A DNA stretch of 64,000 bases, from contig NZ_CP162102.1 in assembly GCF_042466665.1 (NCBI RefSeq), positions 2,976,001 through 3,040,000 of the forward strand, written 5' to 3'. Made by a program: the position numbers and the translations under genes. The notes under the pieces were generated by a model. The model searched no databases. It saw only the letters and a program-made list of their open reading frames with translations, and was not told the origin of the DNA. Every line of letters starts with the position of its first letter. Within the stretch, counting starts at the first letter, position 1. Source of the stretch: Peterkaempfera podocarpi (GTDB taxonomy: Bacteria > Actinomycetota > Actinomycetes > Streptomycetales > Streptomycetaceae). Positions 1 through 12,409 of the stretch are shown here, piece after piece.

Positions 1-586
1 TCACCATCACCCGCTCGTCCGGTCGGTAGCCCAGGGCCAGCGGCTTGGCGACCACCCCGTCCAGCCCCGCGCCCTCGTACTGCTCGAACCAGCGCCGGGC
101 GACGTCGAGGTCCGTGGTGGCGGGTGCCACATGCACCGGTCCGGGCGGGGTGGGGCCCAGCGCCTCCAGCAGCAGACGCCGTCGCTCCACCAGCGGGGTG
201 TCCAGCAGGGACTCCTCGCCCAGGGCCAGCAGGTCGAAGGCGACCAGCCGTGCCGGGGTGCGCTCCGCCAGCAGCCGCACCCGGGAGTCGGCGGGATGGA
301 TCCGCTCCAGCAGGGCGTCGAAGTCCAGTCGGCCCTCACGGGCGATGACGATCTCCCCGTCGACGACACAGCGCGGCGGCAGCGCCTCCCGCACCGCCTG
401 GACCACCTCAGGGAAGTAGCGGGTCAGCGGCTTGCCCGTCCGGCTGCCGATCTCGACCTCGTCGCCGTCCCGGAAGACGATCGCCCGGAAGCCGTCCCAC
501 TTGCCCTCGTACTGCATACCGGGTGGAATCCGTGCGGCCGACTTGGCGAGCATCGGCTTCACGGGCGGCATCACCGGAAGGTCCAT
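1..586 (-). CDS. ligC: ATP-dependent DNA ligase, LigC type (3' end outside window)
   Basis: This open frame reads leftward from an ATG at 586 and leaves the window without a stop, giving about 195 N-terminal residues. The nucleotidyl-transferase domain is clear. Motif I is YEGKWDGFR near residue 26, whose Lys is the AMP acceptor. DGEIV near residue 76 is the motif III region, FDLLALGEE lies near residue 117, and GVVAKPL near residue 180 is motif IV. The family seals nicks using ATP. LigC enzymes of mycobacteria work in excision repair and can back up LigD. The gene diverges from a LigD-type polymerase gene 76 bp away, so the two probably act together. No Shine-Dalgarno sequence is visible before the ATG. 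The missing C-terminal OB-fold cannot be checked here. Confidence 0.88.
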   Translation of the reverse strand, partial: MDLPVMPPVKPMLAKSAARIPPGMQYEGKWDGFRAIVFRDGDEVEIGSRTGKPLTRYFPEVVQAVREALPPRCVVDGEIVIAREGRLDFDALLERIHPADSRVRLLAERTPARLVAFDLLALGEESLLDTPLVERRRLLLEALGPTPPGPVHVAPATTDLDVARRWFEQYEGAGLDGVVAKPLALGYRPDERVMV

Positions 587-662
587 GGGGCGATTCTTGC
601 GCCGGGCACTCCGGCGCGCTCGTCGGCGCGCGCCGGACGGCGGGCCGTCCTACCGTGGCTGG

Positions 663-1682
663 ATGGCAGAAGCGCTGCAGCTGACTGTGGGTGAGCGGAC
701 CGTCCGGCTGTCCAACCCCAACAAGGTCTACTTCCCGGAACGGGGTTGGACCAAGTTGGACGTCGCGCAGTACTACCTGGCCGTGGGTGACGGCATCCTG
801 CGCGCCCTGCGGGACCGGCCCACCACCTTGGAGCGCTACCCCGACGGCGTGACCGGGGAGTCCTTCTTCCAGAAGCGCGCCCCCGCCAACCTCCCCGACT
901 GGATCCCGACCGGACGCATCCGGTTCCCCAGCGGCCGCCATGCCGACGAGATCTGCCCCACCGAGCCGGCCGCCGTCATCTGGGCGGCCAATCTCGGCTG
1001 CATCACCTTCCATCCGTGGCCCGTACGCCGCCGCGACCTGGAGCACCCCGACGAGCTGCGCATCGACCTCGATCCGCAGCCCGGCACGGACTACACGGAC
1101 GCGGTCCGCACGGCACAGGAGCTCCATGGGCTGCTGGACGAGTTGCAGCTGCGCGGCTGGCCCAAGACCTCGGGAGGCCGGGGACTCCATGTCTTCGTCC
1201 CCATCGATCCGGAGTGGACCTTCGTCCAGGTCAGACGTGCTGCCATCGCCATCGCTCGGGAACTGGAGCGGCGGATGCCCGAGCAGGTCACCTCCGCCTG
1301 GTGGAAGGAGGAACGCGGCACCAAGATCTTTGTGGACTACAACCAGACTGCGCGTGACCGCACGATCGCGTGCGCCTACTCACTCCGCCCCACACCGCAC
1401 GGATCCGTCTCCGCCCCGCTGCGCTGGGAGGAGTTGCAGGATGCACGACCGCAGGACTTCGACCTGATGACCATGCAGCAGCGCTTCGCCGAGCTCGGGG
1501 ACCTGCACGCCGACATGGACCAGTACCCCTGCCGGCTCGACCATGCCCTGGAGCTTGCGGCCCGCGACGAACACGAACACGGTCTGGGCGACCTGCCCTA
1601 TCCGCCGGACCATCCCAAGATGGAAGGCGAGCCGCTGCGCGTCCAGCCGAGCCGCGCGAAGCGGAAGCCCACCACGCCCTGA
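663..1682 (+). CDS. LigD-type primase-polymerase (Prim-PolC-like), stand-alone
   Basis: A 339-residue stand-alone archaeo-eukaryotic primase/polymerase of the LigD-Pol family, which fills gaps with ribo- or deoxyribonucleotides during break and excision repair. The metal-binding acidic pair is visible as IDLDP (Asp135 and Asp137). The nucleotide-binding SGGRGLHV follows at about 170-177, and a third Asp sits in KIFVDYNQ (Asp225). Length fits the isolated polymerase domain, with no ligase or nuclease domain fused. An upstream in-frame start at 432 would overlap the divergent ligase gene, so ATG 663 is preferred. A TACCGT -10-like hexamer at 651-656 lies 6 bp before the ATG, which with no Shine-Dalgarno suggests a leaderless transcript (inference). 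Confidence 0.9.
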   Translation: MAEALQLTVGERTVRLSNPNKVYFPERGWTKLDVAQYYLAVGDGILRALRDRPTTLERYPDGVTGESFFQKRAPANLPDWIPTGRIRFPSGRHADEICPTEPAAVIWAANLGCITFHPWPVRRRDLEHPDELRIDLDPQPGTDYTDAVRTAQELHGLLDELQLRGWPKTSGGRGLHVFVPIDPEWTFVQVRRAAIAIARELERRMPEQVTSAWWKEERGTKIFVDYNQTARDRTIACAYSLRPTPHGSVSAPLRWEELQDARPQDFDLMTMQQRFAELGDLHADMDQYPCRLDHALELAARDEHEHGLGDLPYPPDHPKMEGEPLRVQPSRAKRKPTTP

Positions 1683-1774
1683 CCCAGGGCTGTCCTGCTC
1701 TGGACGACTGACGGACGGCCTGCGGGCACGACAGCATGCCGGCTGCGGACATGCGGGTGTGCGGGAATGCGAAA

Positions 1775-1808
1775 AGGGGCTCCGCAGCCTTTCGGCTGCG
1801 GAGCCCCT
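1775..1808 (-). terminator. rrn operon terminator hairpin
   Basis: A perfect 15-bp stem (1775-1789 with 1794-1808) closes a 4-nt loop that reads GAAA on the transcribed strand and is followed by TTTC. It lies 14 nt past the 5S 3' end and would terminate the rRNA transcript. Confidence 0.9.
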
Positions 1809-1821
1809 CTCCTCAATGATT

Positions 1822-1940
1822 GTTCGGCGGCGTCCTACTCTCCCACAGGGTCCCCCCTGCAGTACCATCGGCGCTGTAAGGCTTAGCTTCCGGGTTCGGA
1901 ATGTAACCGGGCGTTTCCCTCACGCTATGACCACCGAAAC
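1822..1940 (-). rRNA. rrf: 5S ribosomal RNA
   Basis: About 119 nt. Read on the minus strand it begins GTTTCGGTGGTCATAGCG and ends in GGACGCCGCCGAAC. The two ends pair to form helix I, and the internal CCGAACCCGGAAGC block is the conserved loop of actinobacterial 5S rRNA. It is the last gene of the rrn operon, 82 nt after 23S. Confidence 0.95.
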
Positions 1941-1980
1941 ACTATGAAACTCTCAACCCAACCCCCGAAGGGGCAGAGTC

Positions 1981-2012
1981 GGTCGTTGTTTCAGAACAAC
2001 ACAGTGGACGCG
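1981..2012 (-). other. 3' strand of the 23S processing stem
   Basis: The 32 nt at 1981-2012 are the inverted complement, with three mismatches, of 5152-5183 on the other side of the 23S gene. The two would pair across pre-23S rRNA to form the long stem that RNase III cuts in bacteria. The pairing is read from sequence; the enzyme is inferred from general rRNA biology. Confidence 0.7.
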
Positions 2013-2022
2013 TAGCAACTAT

Positions 2023-6924
<4,902 letters not shown>

Positions 6925-7388
6925 TGCTTAGATCCACGAGAGCGGCACGGCATCCGGCGGAATAAGCCGAACCCGCGCACAGCGTCCTCGCTGTACTTCA
7001 TTCAAAGGAACCCAAAGGGTTCAAAAATCTGGCGTTGAATTTTGGCACGCTGTTGAGTTCTCAAGGAACGGACGCTTCCATCGAAACCCTTCCGGGCCCC
7101 TCCGGGCGCTTCCCTTCTTCGTGTCTCCAGCTTATCAGATCCGCTTACCGCTTTTCCGACCCCCGCTGGCGGGGTTACTTCTTCACTGCTTCTCACTGCA
7201 TTTCCTTCGGCCTTTCGGCGCTTTCCGACTCTATCAGATCTCTCCGATGGTCTTTCCGCGCGTCCCGGCCCGCGATAGCCAACCGCTCCGGAATTCACCG
7301 GATCGGTCTGTCTATCTCTGGAGTCGGCTCCCCGGAGGCCCGTCCGCACGTCCCGTGCGCCCGGCTCCCTCTACAGGCAGCTCTCGCA
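6925..7388 (-). promoter_or_regulatory. rrn leader region (untranslated)
   Basis: About 460 nt upstream of 16S with no credible gene. It contains the leader element CTTGAGAACTCAACAGCG at about 7048-7065, typical of actinobacterial rrn leaders. It also has a repeated motif GATCTGATA(A/G)(G/A) at about 7132-7140 and 7231-7239, both on the minus strand and about 100 bp apart. These could be -10 regions of tandem rRNA promoters, as known for Streptomyces rrn operons, but convincing -35 boxes were not found for them. Confidence 0.55.
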
Positions 7389-7417
7389 ACTTTACTGATG
7401 CCTCCAGGGGCTGTCAA
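7389..7417 (-). promoter_or_regulatory. rrn promoter, consensus -35/-10
   Basis: On the minus strand a perfect TTGACA (7412-7417) is separated by 17 bp from TAAAGT (7389-7394). This is a near-consensus vegetative sigma promoter, reading toward the 16S gene from about 460 bp upstream of its 5' end. Confidence 0.75.
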
Positions 7418-7440
7418 CCCCCGGAGCTCCCCCAATGCGC

Positions 7441-7479
7441 CCGGGGCCGGCAGCGTCTGTGCAGCGCTGCCGACCCCGG
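7441..7479 (-). terminator. second hairpin beyond the RNase J gene
   Basis: A 15-bp stem with one mismatch (7441-7455 with 7465-7479) and a 9-nt loop lies just upstream of the rrn promoter. With the hairpin at 7501-7527 it would insulate the rrn promoter from RNase J transcription. Confidence 0.6.
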
Positions 7480-7500
7480 GCATCATGCCTGGTCAGGCCG

Positions 7501-7527
7501 GTCCGGCGGGGTGTGCCCCGACCGGAC
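7501..7527 (-). terminator. hairpin just after the RNase J stop codon
   Basis: An 11-bp GC-rich stem with one bulged base and a 4-nt loop begins 9 nt beyond the RNase J stop. It has no U tract, which is common for Streptomyces terminators. Confidence 0.65.
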
Positions 7528-7536
7528 GTCCCTCGG

Positions 7537-9222
7537 TCAGACCTCCACCACGACCGGGAGAATCATCGGCCGCCGGCGGTAGGTGTCCGACACCCACTTG
7601 CCGATGGCCCGCCGGATCAGCTGCTGAAGCTGACGCGGTTCGGAGACTCCGTCCTGTGCCGCCCGGCCCAGGGCCTCCTCGATCTTCGCCACCACGGGAC
7701 CGAAGGCCGCGTCCTCGATGCCCGAGCCGCGGGCCTGGATGTGCGGGCCGCCGACGACCTTGCCGGTGGTGGAGTCCACCACCACGAAGACGGAGACAAA
7801 GCCCTCGTCGCCGAGGATCCGGCGATCCTTGAGGGAGGTCTCGGTGATGTCGCCGACCGAGAGGCCGTCCACATAGACATAACCGGCCTGGACCTTGCCG
7901 GAGATCCGCGCGACGCCCTTGACCAGGTCGACCACGACGCCGTCCTCGGCGATCACGGTCCGCTCCTTGGGGATGCCCGTGGCCTGGCCCAGGTTGGCCG
8001 CGGCGCGCAGATGGCGCCACTCGCCGTGGACCGGCATCAGGTTGCGCGGCCGGCAGATGTTGAAGAAGTAGAGCAGCTCACCGGCCGAGGCGTGGCCGGA
8101 GACATGCACCTTGGCGTTGCCCTTGTGGACCACATTGGCGCCCCACCTGGTCAGGCCGTTGATCACTCGGTAGACGGCATTCTCATTGCCGGGGATCAGC
8201 GACGAGGCGAGCACCACCGTGTCGCCCTCGACGATGCGGATCTGGTGGTCCCGGTTGGCCATCCTGGAGAGCGCTGCCATGGGCTCGCCCTGGGAGCCGG
8301 TGCAGATCAGCACCACGTCCTCGTCGGGGAGGTCGTCCAGCGTCTTGACGTCCACGACCAGTCCGCCGGGCACCCGCAGATAGCCGAGATCACGGGCGAT
8401 GCCCATGTTCCGGACCATCGAGCGTCCGACGAAGGCCACCTTCCGGCCGAACTCATGGGCCGCGTCCAGCACCTGCTGGATACGGTGCACATGGCTGGCG
8501 AAGCTGGCCACGATGATGCGGCGGTCGGCCTTGTCGAAGACCTGGCGCAGCACCGGGAGGATGTCCCGCTCGTGCGGGATGAAGCCGGGGACCTCGGCGT
8601 TGGTGGAGTCCACCAGCAGCAGGTCGATGCCCTCCTCCGCCAGCCGGGCGAAGGCCGGCAGGTCGGTGAGCCGGCCGTCCAGCGGAAGCTGGTCCATCTT
8701 GAAGTCACCGGTGCAGACCGCTAGGCCGGCCGGGGTGCGCAGGGCGACCGCGAGGGCGTCCGGGATGGAGTGGTTCACCGCGATGAACTCGCAGTCGAAG
8801 GGGCCGATGCGCTCCCGCTGCCCCTCCTTGACCTCGAGGGTGTACGGCCGGATGCGGTGCTCGGCGAGCTTGGCCTCGATCAGCGCCAGGGTCAGCTTGG
8901 AGCCGATCAGCGGGATGTCCGGCTTCTCCCTGAGCAGGAAGGGGACCGCACCGATGTGGTCCTCGTGGCCATGGGTGAGGACGATGCCGTCGATGGCGTC
9001 GAGGCGGTCCCGGATGCTGGTGAAGTCCGGGAGGATCAGGTCGATGCCGGGCTGCTCGTCCTCGGGGAAGAGCACGCCGCAGTCGACGATCAGCAGCCGG
9101 CCGCCGTACTCGAATACCGTCATGTTGCGGCCGATCTCACCGAGACCGCCCAGCGGCGTCACACGCAGTGCGCCGTCGGGGAGCTTCGGCGGGGGGCCCA
9201 GTTCCGGGTGCGGATGGCTCAA
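7537..9222 (-). CDS. rnj: ribonuclease J
   Basis: A 561-residue beta-CASP metallo-beta-lactamase ribonuclease, matching the family length. RNase J degrades and matures RNA as a 5'-3' exonuclease and endonuclease in the cytoplasm. The zinc motif HGHEDH is at residues 84-89, and the further metal ligands H, D and H occur in VNHSIPDA, TGDFK and the SGHAS block (beta-CASP). The C-terminal region ends TYRRRPMILPVVVEV as in Streptomyces homologues. The TTG at 9222 is chosen because it gives the conserved MSHPHPEL N-terminus and has GAGGAGA 5 nt before it. An upstream in-frame ATG (9279) lies inside a leader hairpin. The gene follows dapA on the same strand after a 221-nt gap. Confidence 0.95.
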   Translation of the reverse strand: MSHPHPELGPPPKLPDGALRVTPLGGLGEIGRNMTVFEYGGRLLIVDCGVLFPEDEQPGIDLILPDFTSIRDRLDAIDGIVLTHGHEDHIGAVPFLLREKPDIPLIGSKLTLALIEAKLAEHRIRPYTLEVKEGQRERIGPFDCEFIAVNHSIPDALAVALRTPAGLAVCTGDFKMDQLPLDGRLTDLPAFARLAEEGIDLLLVDSTNAEVPGFIPHERDILPVLRQVFDKADRRIIVASFASHVHRIQQVLDAAHEFGRKVAFVGRSMVRNMGIARDLGYLRVPGGLVVDVKTLDDLPDEDVVLICTGSQGEPMAALSRMANRDHQIRIVEGDTVVLASSLIPGNENAVYRVINGLTRWGANVVHKGNAKVHVSGHASAGELLYFFNICRPRNLMPVHGEWRHLRAAANLGQATGIPKERTVIAEDGVVVDLVKGVARISGKVQAGYVYVDGLSVGDITETSLKDRRILGDEGFVSVFVVVDSTTGKVVGGPHIQARGSGIEDAAFGPVVAKIEEALGRAAQDGVSEPRQLQQLIRRAIGKWVSDTYRRRPMILPVVVEV

Positions 9223-9238
9223 AAGTCTCTCCTCACGA

Positions 9239-9289
9239 CGCGCGCCACGTGCCCCAGGGGCCTGTTCCCCGAGCGGCACATGGCGCGCG
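9239..9289 (-). promoter_or_regulatory. leader hairpin upstream of RNase J
   Basis: A 15-bp stem with one mismatch (9239-9253 with 9275-9289) closes a 21-nt loop that has a nested C4/G4 pairing. In the transcript its base lies only a few nucleotides before the Shine-Dalgarno (about 9226-9232). It could terminate readthrough from dapA or control RNase J translation or stability; sequence alone cannot decide. Confidence 0.5.
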
Positions 9290-9443
9290 AATCGTCTCGT
9301 TCCTTCGGTTGCTTCCCGGCCGTCGCCGACCGGGGTGGTCTCTGTGCACTGCCTTGCGCCCCTTGTCCGGTTCTGCGGCGGTCACCTCCGTACGGGACGG
9401 TGGGGACCGGCGAGCCGGGGCGCGCACGTCTTGGTCTTCCTGA

Positions 9444-10343
9444 CTAGAGGTGTACCCCGCCTGCGGCGAGATCCTTCCTGAGCTGTTCGATCTCTGCGTC
9501 GGTTGCGTCGACCAGCGGAAGGCGCAGCGGTCCCGCGGGCAGGCCCTGCAGATTGAGCGCGGCCTTGCTGGTGATCACGCCCTGGGTGCGGAACATGCCG
9601 GTGAAGACGGGGAGCAGGCTCTGGTGCAGGGCGATGGCCTTGCCGTGCTCGCCCGCCAGGAAGGCCTCCAGCATGGCACGCAGCTCACCCGCGACCACAT
9701 GGCCCACCACGCTCACAAAGCCGACGGCTCCGACCGACAGCAGCGGCAGATTGAGCATGTCGTCACCCGAGTACCAGGCGAGGCCGCTGCGGGCGATGGC
9801 CCAACTCGCGGCCGAAAGGTCGCCCTTGGCGTCCTTGTTGGCGACGATCCTGGGGTGCTCACCAAGCCGGACCAGGGTATCCAGCGCCAGCGGGACCCCG
9901 CTGCGCCCGGGGATGTCGTAGAGCATCACCGGCAGACCGGTCGCATCGGCGATCGCGGTGAAGTGGCGGACCAGGCCCTCCTGCGGCGGCTTGCTGTAGT
10001 ACGGGGTGACGGTGAGCAGGCCGTGGGCGCCCGCGGTCTCCGCCTGGCGGGCAAGCTCGATGCTGTGGTGGGTGTCATTGGTGCCGACGCCCGCCACGAC
10101 ATGGGCGCGGTCGCCGACGGCCTCCACCACGGCGCTCACCAGTCGGGCCTTCTCGGCGTCGGAGGTGGTCGGCGACTCGCCGGTGGTGCCGTTGACGACC
10201 AGGCCGTCGTTGCCTGCGTCGACGAGGTGGACGGCGAGCCGCTGCGCGCCGTCGAGATCAAGGCTGCCGTCGACGGTGAACGGGGTCACCATCGCGGTCA
10301 GGACCCGGCCGAAGGGGGTCTCAGGGGTGGAGGTCGGAGCCAT
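9444..10343 (-). CDS. dapA: 4-hydroxy-tetrahydrodipicolinate synthase
   Basis: A 299-residue (beta/alpha)8-barrel aldolase that condenses pyruvate with aspartate semialdehyde, the first committed step of the diaminopimelate/lysine pathway feeding peptidoglycan. The substrate loop GTTGES is at about 52-57, the catalytic Tyr is in LYDIPGRSG (Tyr142), and the Schiff-base lysine is in VANKDAKGD (Lys170). ATG 10343 gives the MAPTSTPETPFGRVL N-terminus known in streptomycetes; upstream in-frame starts lie in non-coding palindromic DNA. dapB, the next enzyme, is about 3.3 kb away in the same orientation but in a separate unit. Confidence 0.95.
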   Translation of the reverse strand: MAPTSTPETPFGRVLTAMVTPFTVDGSLDLDGAQRLAVHLVDAGNDGLVVNGTTGESPTTSDAEKARLVSAVVEAVGDRAHVVAGVGTNDTHHSIELARQAETAGAHGLLTVTPYYSKPPQEGLVRHFTAIADATGLPVMLYDIPGRSGVPLALDTLVRLGEHPRIVANKDAKGDLSAASWAIARSGLAWYSGDDMLNLPLLSVGAVGFVSVVGHVVAGELRAMLEAFLAGEHGKAIALHQSLLPVFTGMFRTQGVITSKAALNLQGLPAGPLRLPLVDATDAEIEQLRKDLAAGGVHL

Positions 10344-10434
10344 GGTTCCCACGCTACTCGTAGCGGACCGGGCAGCGCCCGGGGCGGGTGGCTGCCACGG
10401 GCCGCGCCCGGGCTGCCAGTGATGGGCGGAGGCC

Positions 10435-10456
10435 GGAGGGTTCCATGGAACCCTCC
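10435..10456. repeat. 22-bp perfect palindrome upstream of dapA
   Basis: GGAGGGTTCCA followed by its exact reverse complement, centred 103 bp upstream of the dapA start. It has no spacer, so it looks as much like a dimeric-repressor operator as a terminator loop. It sits between thyX and dapA, both on the minus strand. Confidence 0.6.
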
Positions 10457-10497
10457 TCGGCCGCCGCAAGAACTACGGGAAAACCGGCTGCCCACGG

Positions 10498-10543
10498 GGA
10501 TTCCGGTGCCGCCTGCTCGGGGGTTCAGCCGACACCGGAATCC
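10498..10543 (-). terminator. probable thyX terminator
   Basis: A perfect 11-bp inverted repeat (GGATTCCGGTG at 10498-10508 and its complement at 10533-10543) with a 24-nt loop. It lies 82 nt beyond the thyX stop. No U tract is present. Confidence 0.5.
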
Positions 10544-10624
10544 GTGATTTGAGCGTAGGTACGGGGTGGGTAGGCCGCAATCCGGACATACCCGACTGGG
10601 TACATGCTCGGCGTCCGCCGCAGG

Positions 10625-12268
10625 TCAGGGGGCGACACGGCCGTGCGCATTGAAGGCCGCATGGGTGAGCGGCATCAGCTCGGCCCACTGCTGCTCCATG
10701 CGCTCGGCCACCATCTCGATCTCGCGCTGCGGGAAGGAGGGCACCTTGGCGCGCTCGTCCTTGGTCCGCAGCGAGAGGAAGTGCATCAGCGAGCGGGCGT
10801 TGCAGGTCGCGTACATCGAGCTGAACAGGCCCACCGGCAGCACGGCCCGGGCGACCTCGCGGGCCACGCCGGCCGCCAGCATCTCCTGGTAGGCCTCGTA
10901 CGAGCGGCGGTAGGACTCCTCCATCGCCGCACCCACGGTCTTGTGCTGCTCCGGGGTGCCCGCGACGAACTCGTACTTGCCCGGACGGCCCTGCTGGACG
11001 AGCTTGCGCTCCTCGCCGGGCACATAGAAGACCGGCTGGAGCTCGCGGTAGCGGCCGCTCTCCTCGTTGTACGAGTTGTGCACCACCACTCCGTCGGCCA
11101 GGAAGTTGTGCCACGGCCCGGCAACGGAGAGGTCGTAGGTCATCTCCTCGCCGTCGTCCTCGATGTTGAGAACGACGTCCGACTTGGCGACTGCGATCTT
11201 TCCGCCCCGCTTGCCCATGCCCTGCTCGGTGGCGCTCTTCATGTCGTGGCAGTTCTTGCAGGCTGGGGCGAGGTTCCGCTCGTCGAGCGCCTTCAGCAGA
11301 TCCATCGCCACCGGTACGACGTGGTCCAGCTCCAGCTCGTCGCGCGGGAACATGTGCGAGCAGAGGTAGCAGGCATCCTGCTCCTTGATGAGTCGTTTGC
11401 GTTGCATCGAGGTCCACACGCCGATGCCGCGCCGGAGGCTCGGGGGCACAAGCGCCTCGCTCGGCCGCGGGGCGGTGCCCGCGACCATGACGTGGTCCCC
11501 TGCCTGGAGCTCTCCCGCCTTGCGCCAGCCGTCGGGGGTGAAGACCGCGTGGTCCTTGCTGCAGCGGAGAGCCTTGCCGGAGGCTGTCGTCAGCTTGAGC
11601 AGCTGCTTGACCCCTGATTCCATGACGTCGAGGATCTGTGCGCGCTGAGCAATCAGAGTGCGCTCGTCGTAACACCTGACATGGTTGCGCCGGACCGAGT
11701 CGAGCTTGCGGAGGCGAGTACTGGGATTCTCCTCACGGAAATTCTCGACAGCCCGCTCCGCGTCCTCGCGCGCCGTGTACACGCCCAAGTGATGGTTCTC
11801 ACCCCGCTGACGTACCTGGGCGCGCCACTTGCCCGCCTTCGCGTGCCAGGTGACGCCTCCTGTGGACACCGGCAGGCGGTCTTCCACCCCGTGGTGCCAG
11901 AGCTGGTAGAGCTCCTTGATGGTCCGGCGAGCCAAGTGGCCCCCCTCGCTCTCCAGCGTGATCTCGGTGTCGCCCGCGAGGCACCAGCCGCTGCGATGGC
12001 GGTGGAACTCCCGGAAGACAAAGATCGGCGCGCTGACGAAGAAGGTCATCGAGTTGTGCTCGAAGGGCGTGCCGTGGCGGTCGCGCATCAGGTAGTTGAT
12101 CAGGCCCTTGGAGCGCTCCGGGTCCTTCTGGAGCTCCTCCAGCGACTGCTCGCCGGCCGTGGAGACGCGGGCGGCCCAGAGGACGTCGCTGTCGCGGGCG
12201 GCGTGCCGCACCAGCTCGACGGTCACATCGTCGCGGAAGCGGGGTTCCTGGGCTGCTTCGTCGGTCAC
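10625..12268 (-). CDS. thyX: flavin-dependent thymidylate synthase, intein-containing
   Basis: A 547-residue precursor: 95 N-extein residues, a 303-residue intein and 149 C-extein residues. The joined extein is 244 aa, the normal ThyX length. ThyX makes dTMP from dUMP using methylene-tetrahydrofolate and FAD/NADPH, and it is usually essential when thyA is absent. The signature RHR(x)7-8SxR is interrupted: FHRHRSGW lies before the intein and SYNEESGRY after it, so no active enzyme can form without splicing. GTG 12268 is chosen for its GAGGAGG Shine-Dalgarno with 8-nt spacing; the further in-frame upstream ATG (12376) has no such support. The gene diverges from a GNAT gene. Confidence 0.95.
   Translation of the reverse strand: MTDEAAQEPRFRDDVTVELVRHAARDSDVLWAARVSTAGEQSLEELQKDPERSKGLINYLMRDRHGTPFEHNSMTFFVSAPIFVFREFHRHRSGWCLAGDTEITLESEGGHLARRTIKELYQLWHHGVEDRLPVSTGGVTWHAKAGKWRAQVRQRGENHHLGVYTAREDAERAVENFREENPSTRLRKLDSVRRNHVRCYDERTLIAQRAQILDVMESGVKQLLKLTTASGKALRCSKDHAVFTPDGWRKAGELQAGDHVMVAGTAPRPSEALVPPSLRRGIGVWTSMQRKRLIKEQDACYLCSHMFPRDELELDHVVPVAMDLLKALDERNLAPACKNCHDMKSATEQGMGKRGGKIAVAKSDVVLNIEDDGEEMTYDLSVAGPWHNFLADGVVVHNSYNEESGRYRELQPVFYVPGEERKLVQQGRPGKYEFVAGTPEQHKTVGAAMEESYRRSYEAYQEMLAAGVAREVARAVLPVGLFSSMYATCNARSLMHFLSLRTKDERAKVPSFPQREIEMVAERMEQQWAELMPLTHAAFNAHGRVAP
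11075..11983 (-). other. ThyX intein with AP2-like and HNH modules
   Basis: 303 codons in frame, starting with Cys1 (CLAGDTEI, splicing block A) and ending VVVHN (block G) before Ser+1 of the C-extein. Block B is CSKDHAVFT near intein residues 141-149, with the conserved His145. Block F is DLSVAGPWHNFLADGV at about 284-299. A module at about 43-83 (GVTWHAKAGKWRAQV ... HHLGVYTAREDA) resembles the AP2 DNA-binding domain of homing nucleases. A zinc-type HNH nuclease covers about 205-246 (CYLC, LDH, NLAP, CKNCH). Introducing Cys1, the terminal Asn and Ser+1 are all present, so splicing looks competent. Base composition is visibly less GC-rich than the flanking exteins. No database comparison was possible. 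Confidence 0.93.
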
Positions 12269-12409
12269 GGGTGGGTCCTCCTCGGGGCGGGGGTCTGGGC
12301 GGCGCCCAGCGTATCCCGCGCCGGGACCGAACCCGGGCGAACCACCTGCAGCCGGGGTTCGTATCCTCTTCGGCACGGTTTGGCAGATCCGCGAGCCCGG
12401 GAGGCAGAG

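Noticed and set aside
11075..11983. Stand-alone HNH endonuclease gene inside thyX
   Set aside because: It has no start site of its own and is in frame with intein splicing motifs on both sides.
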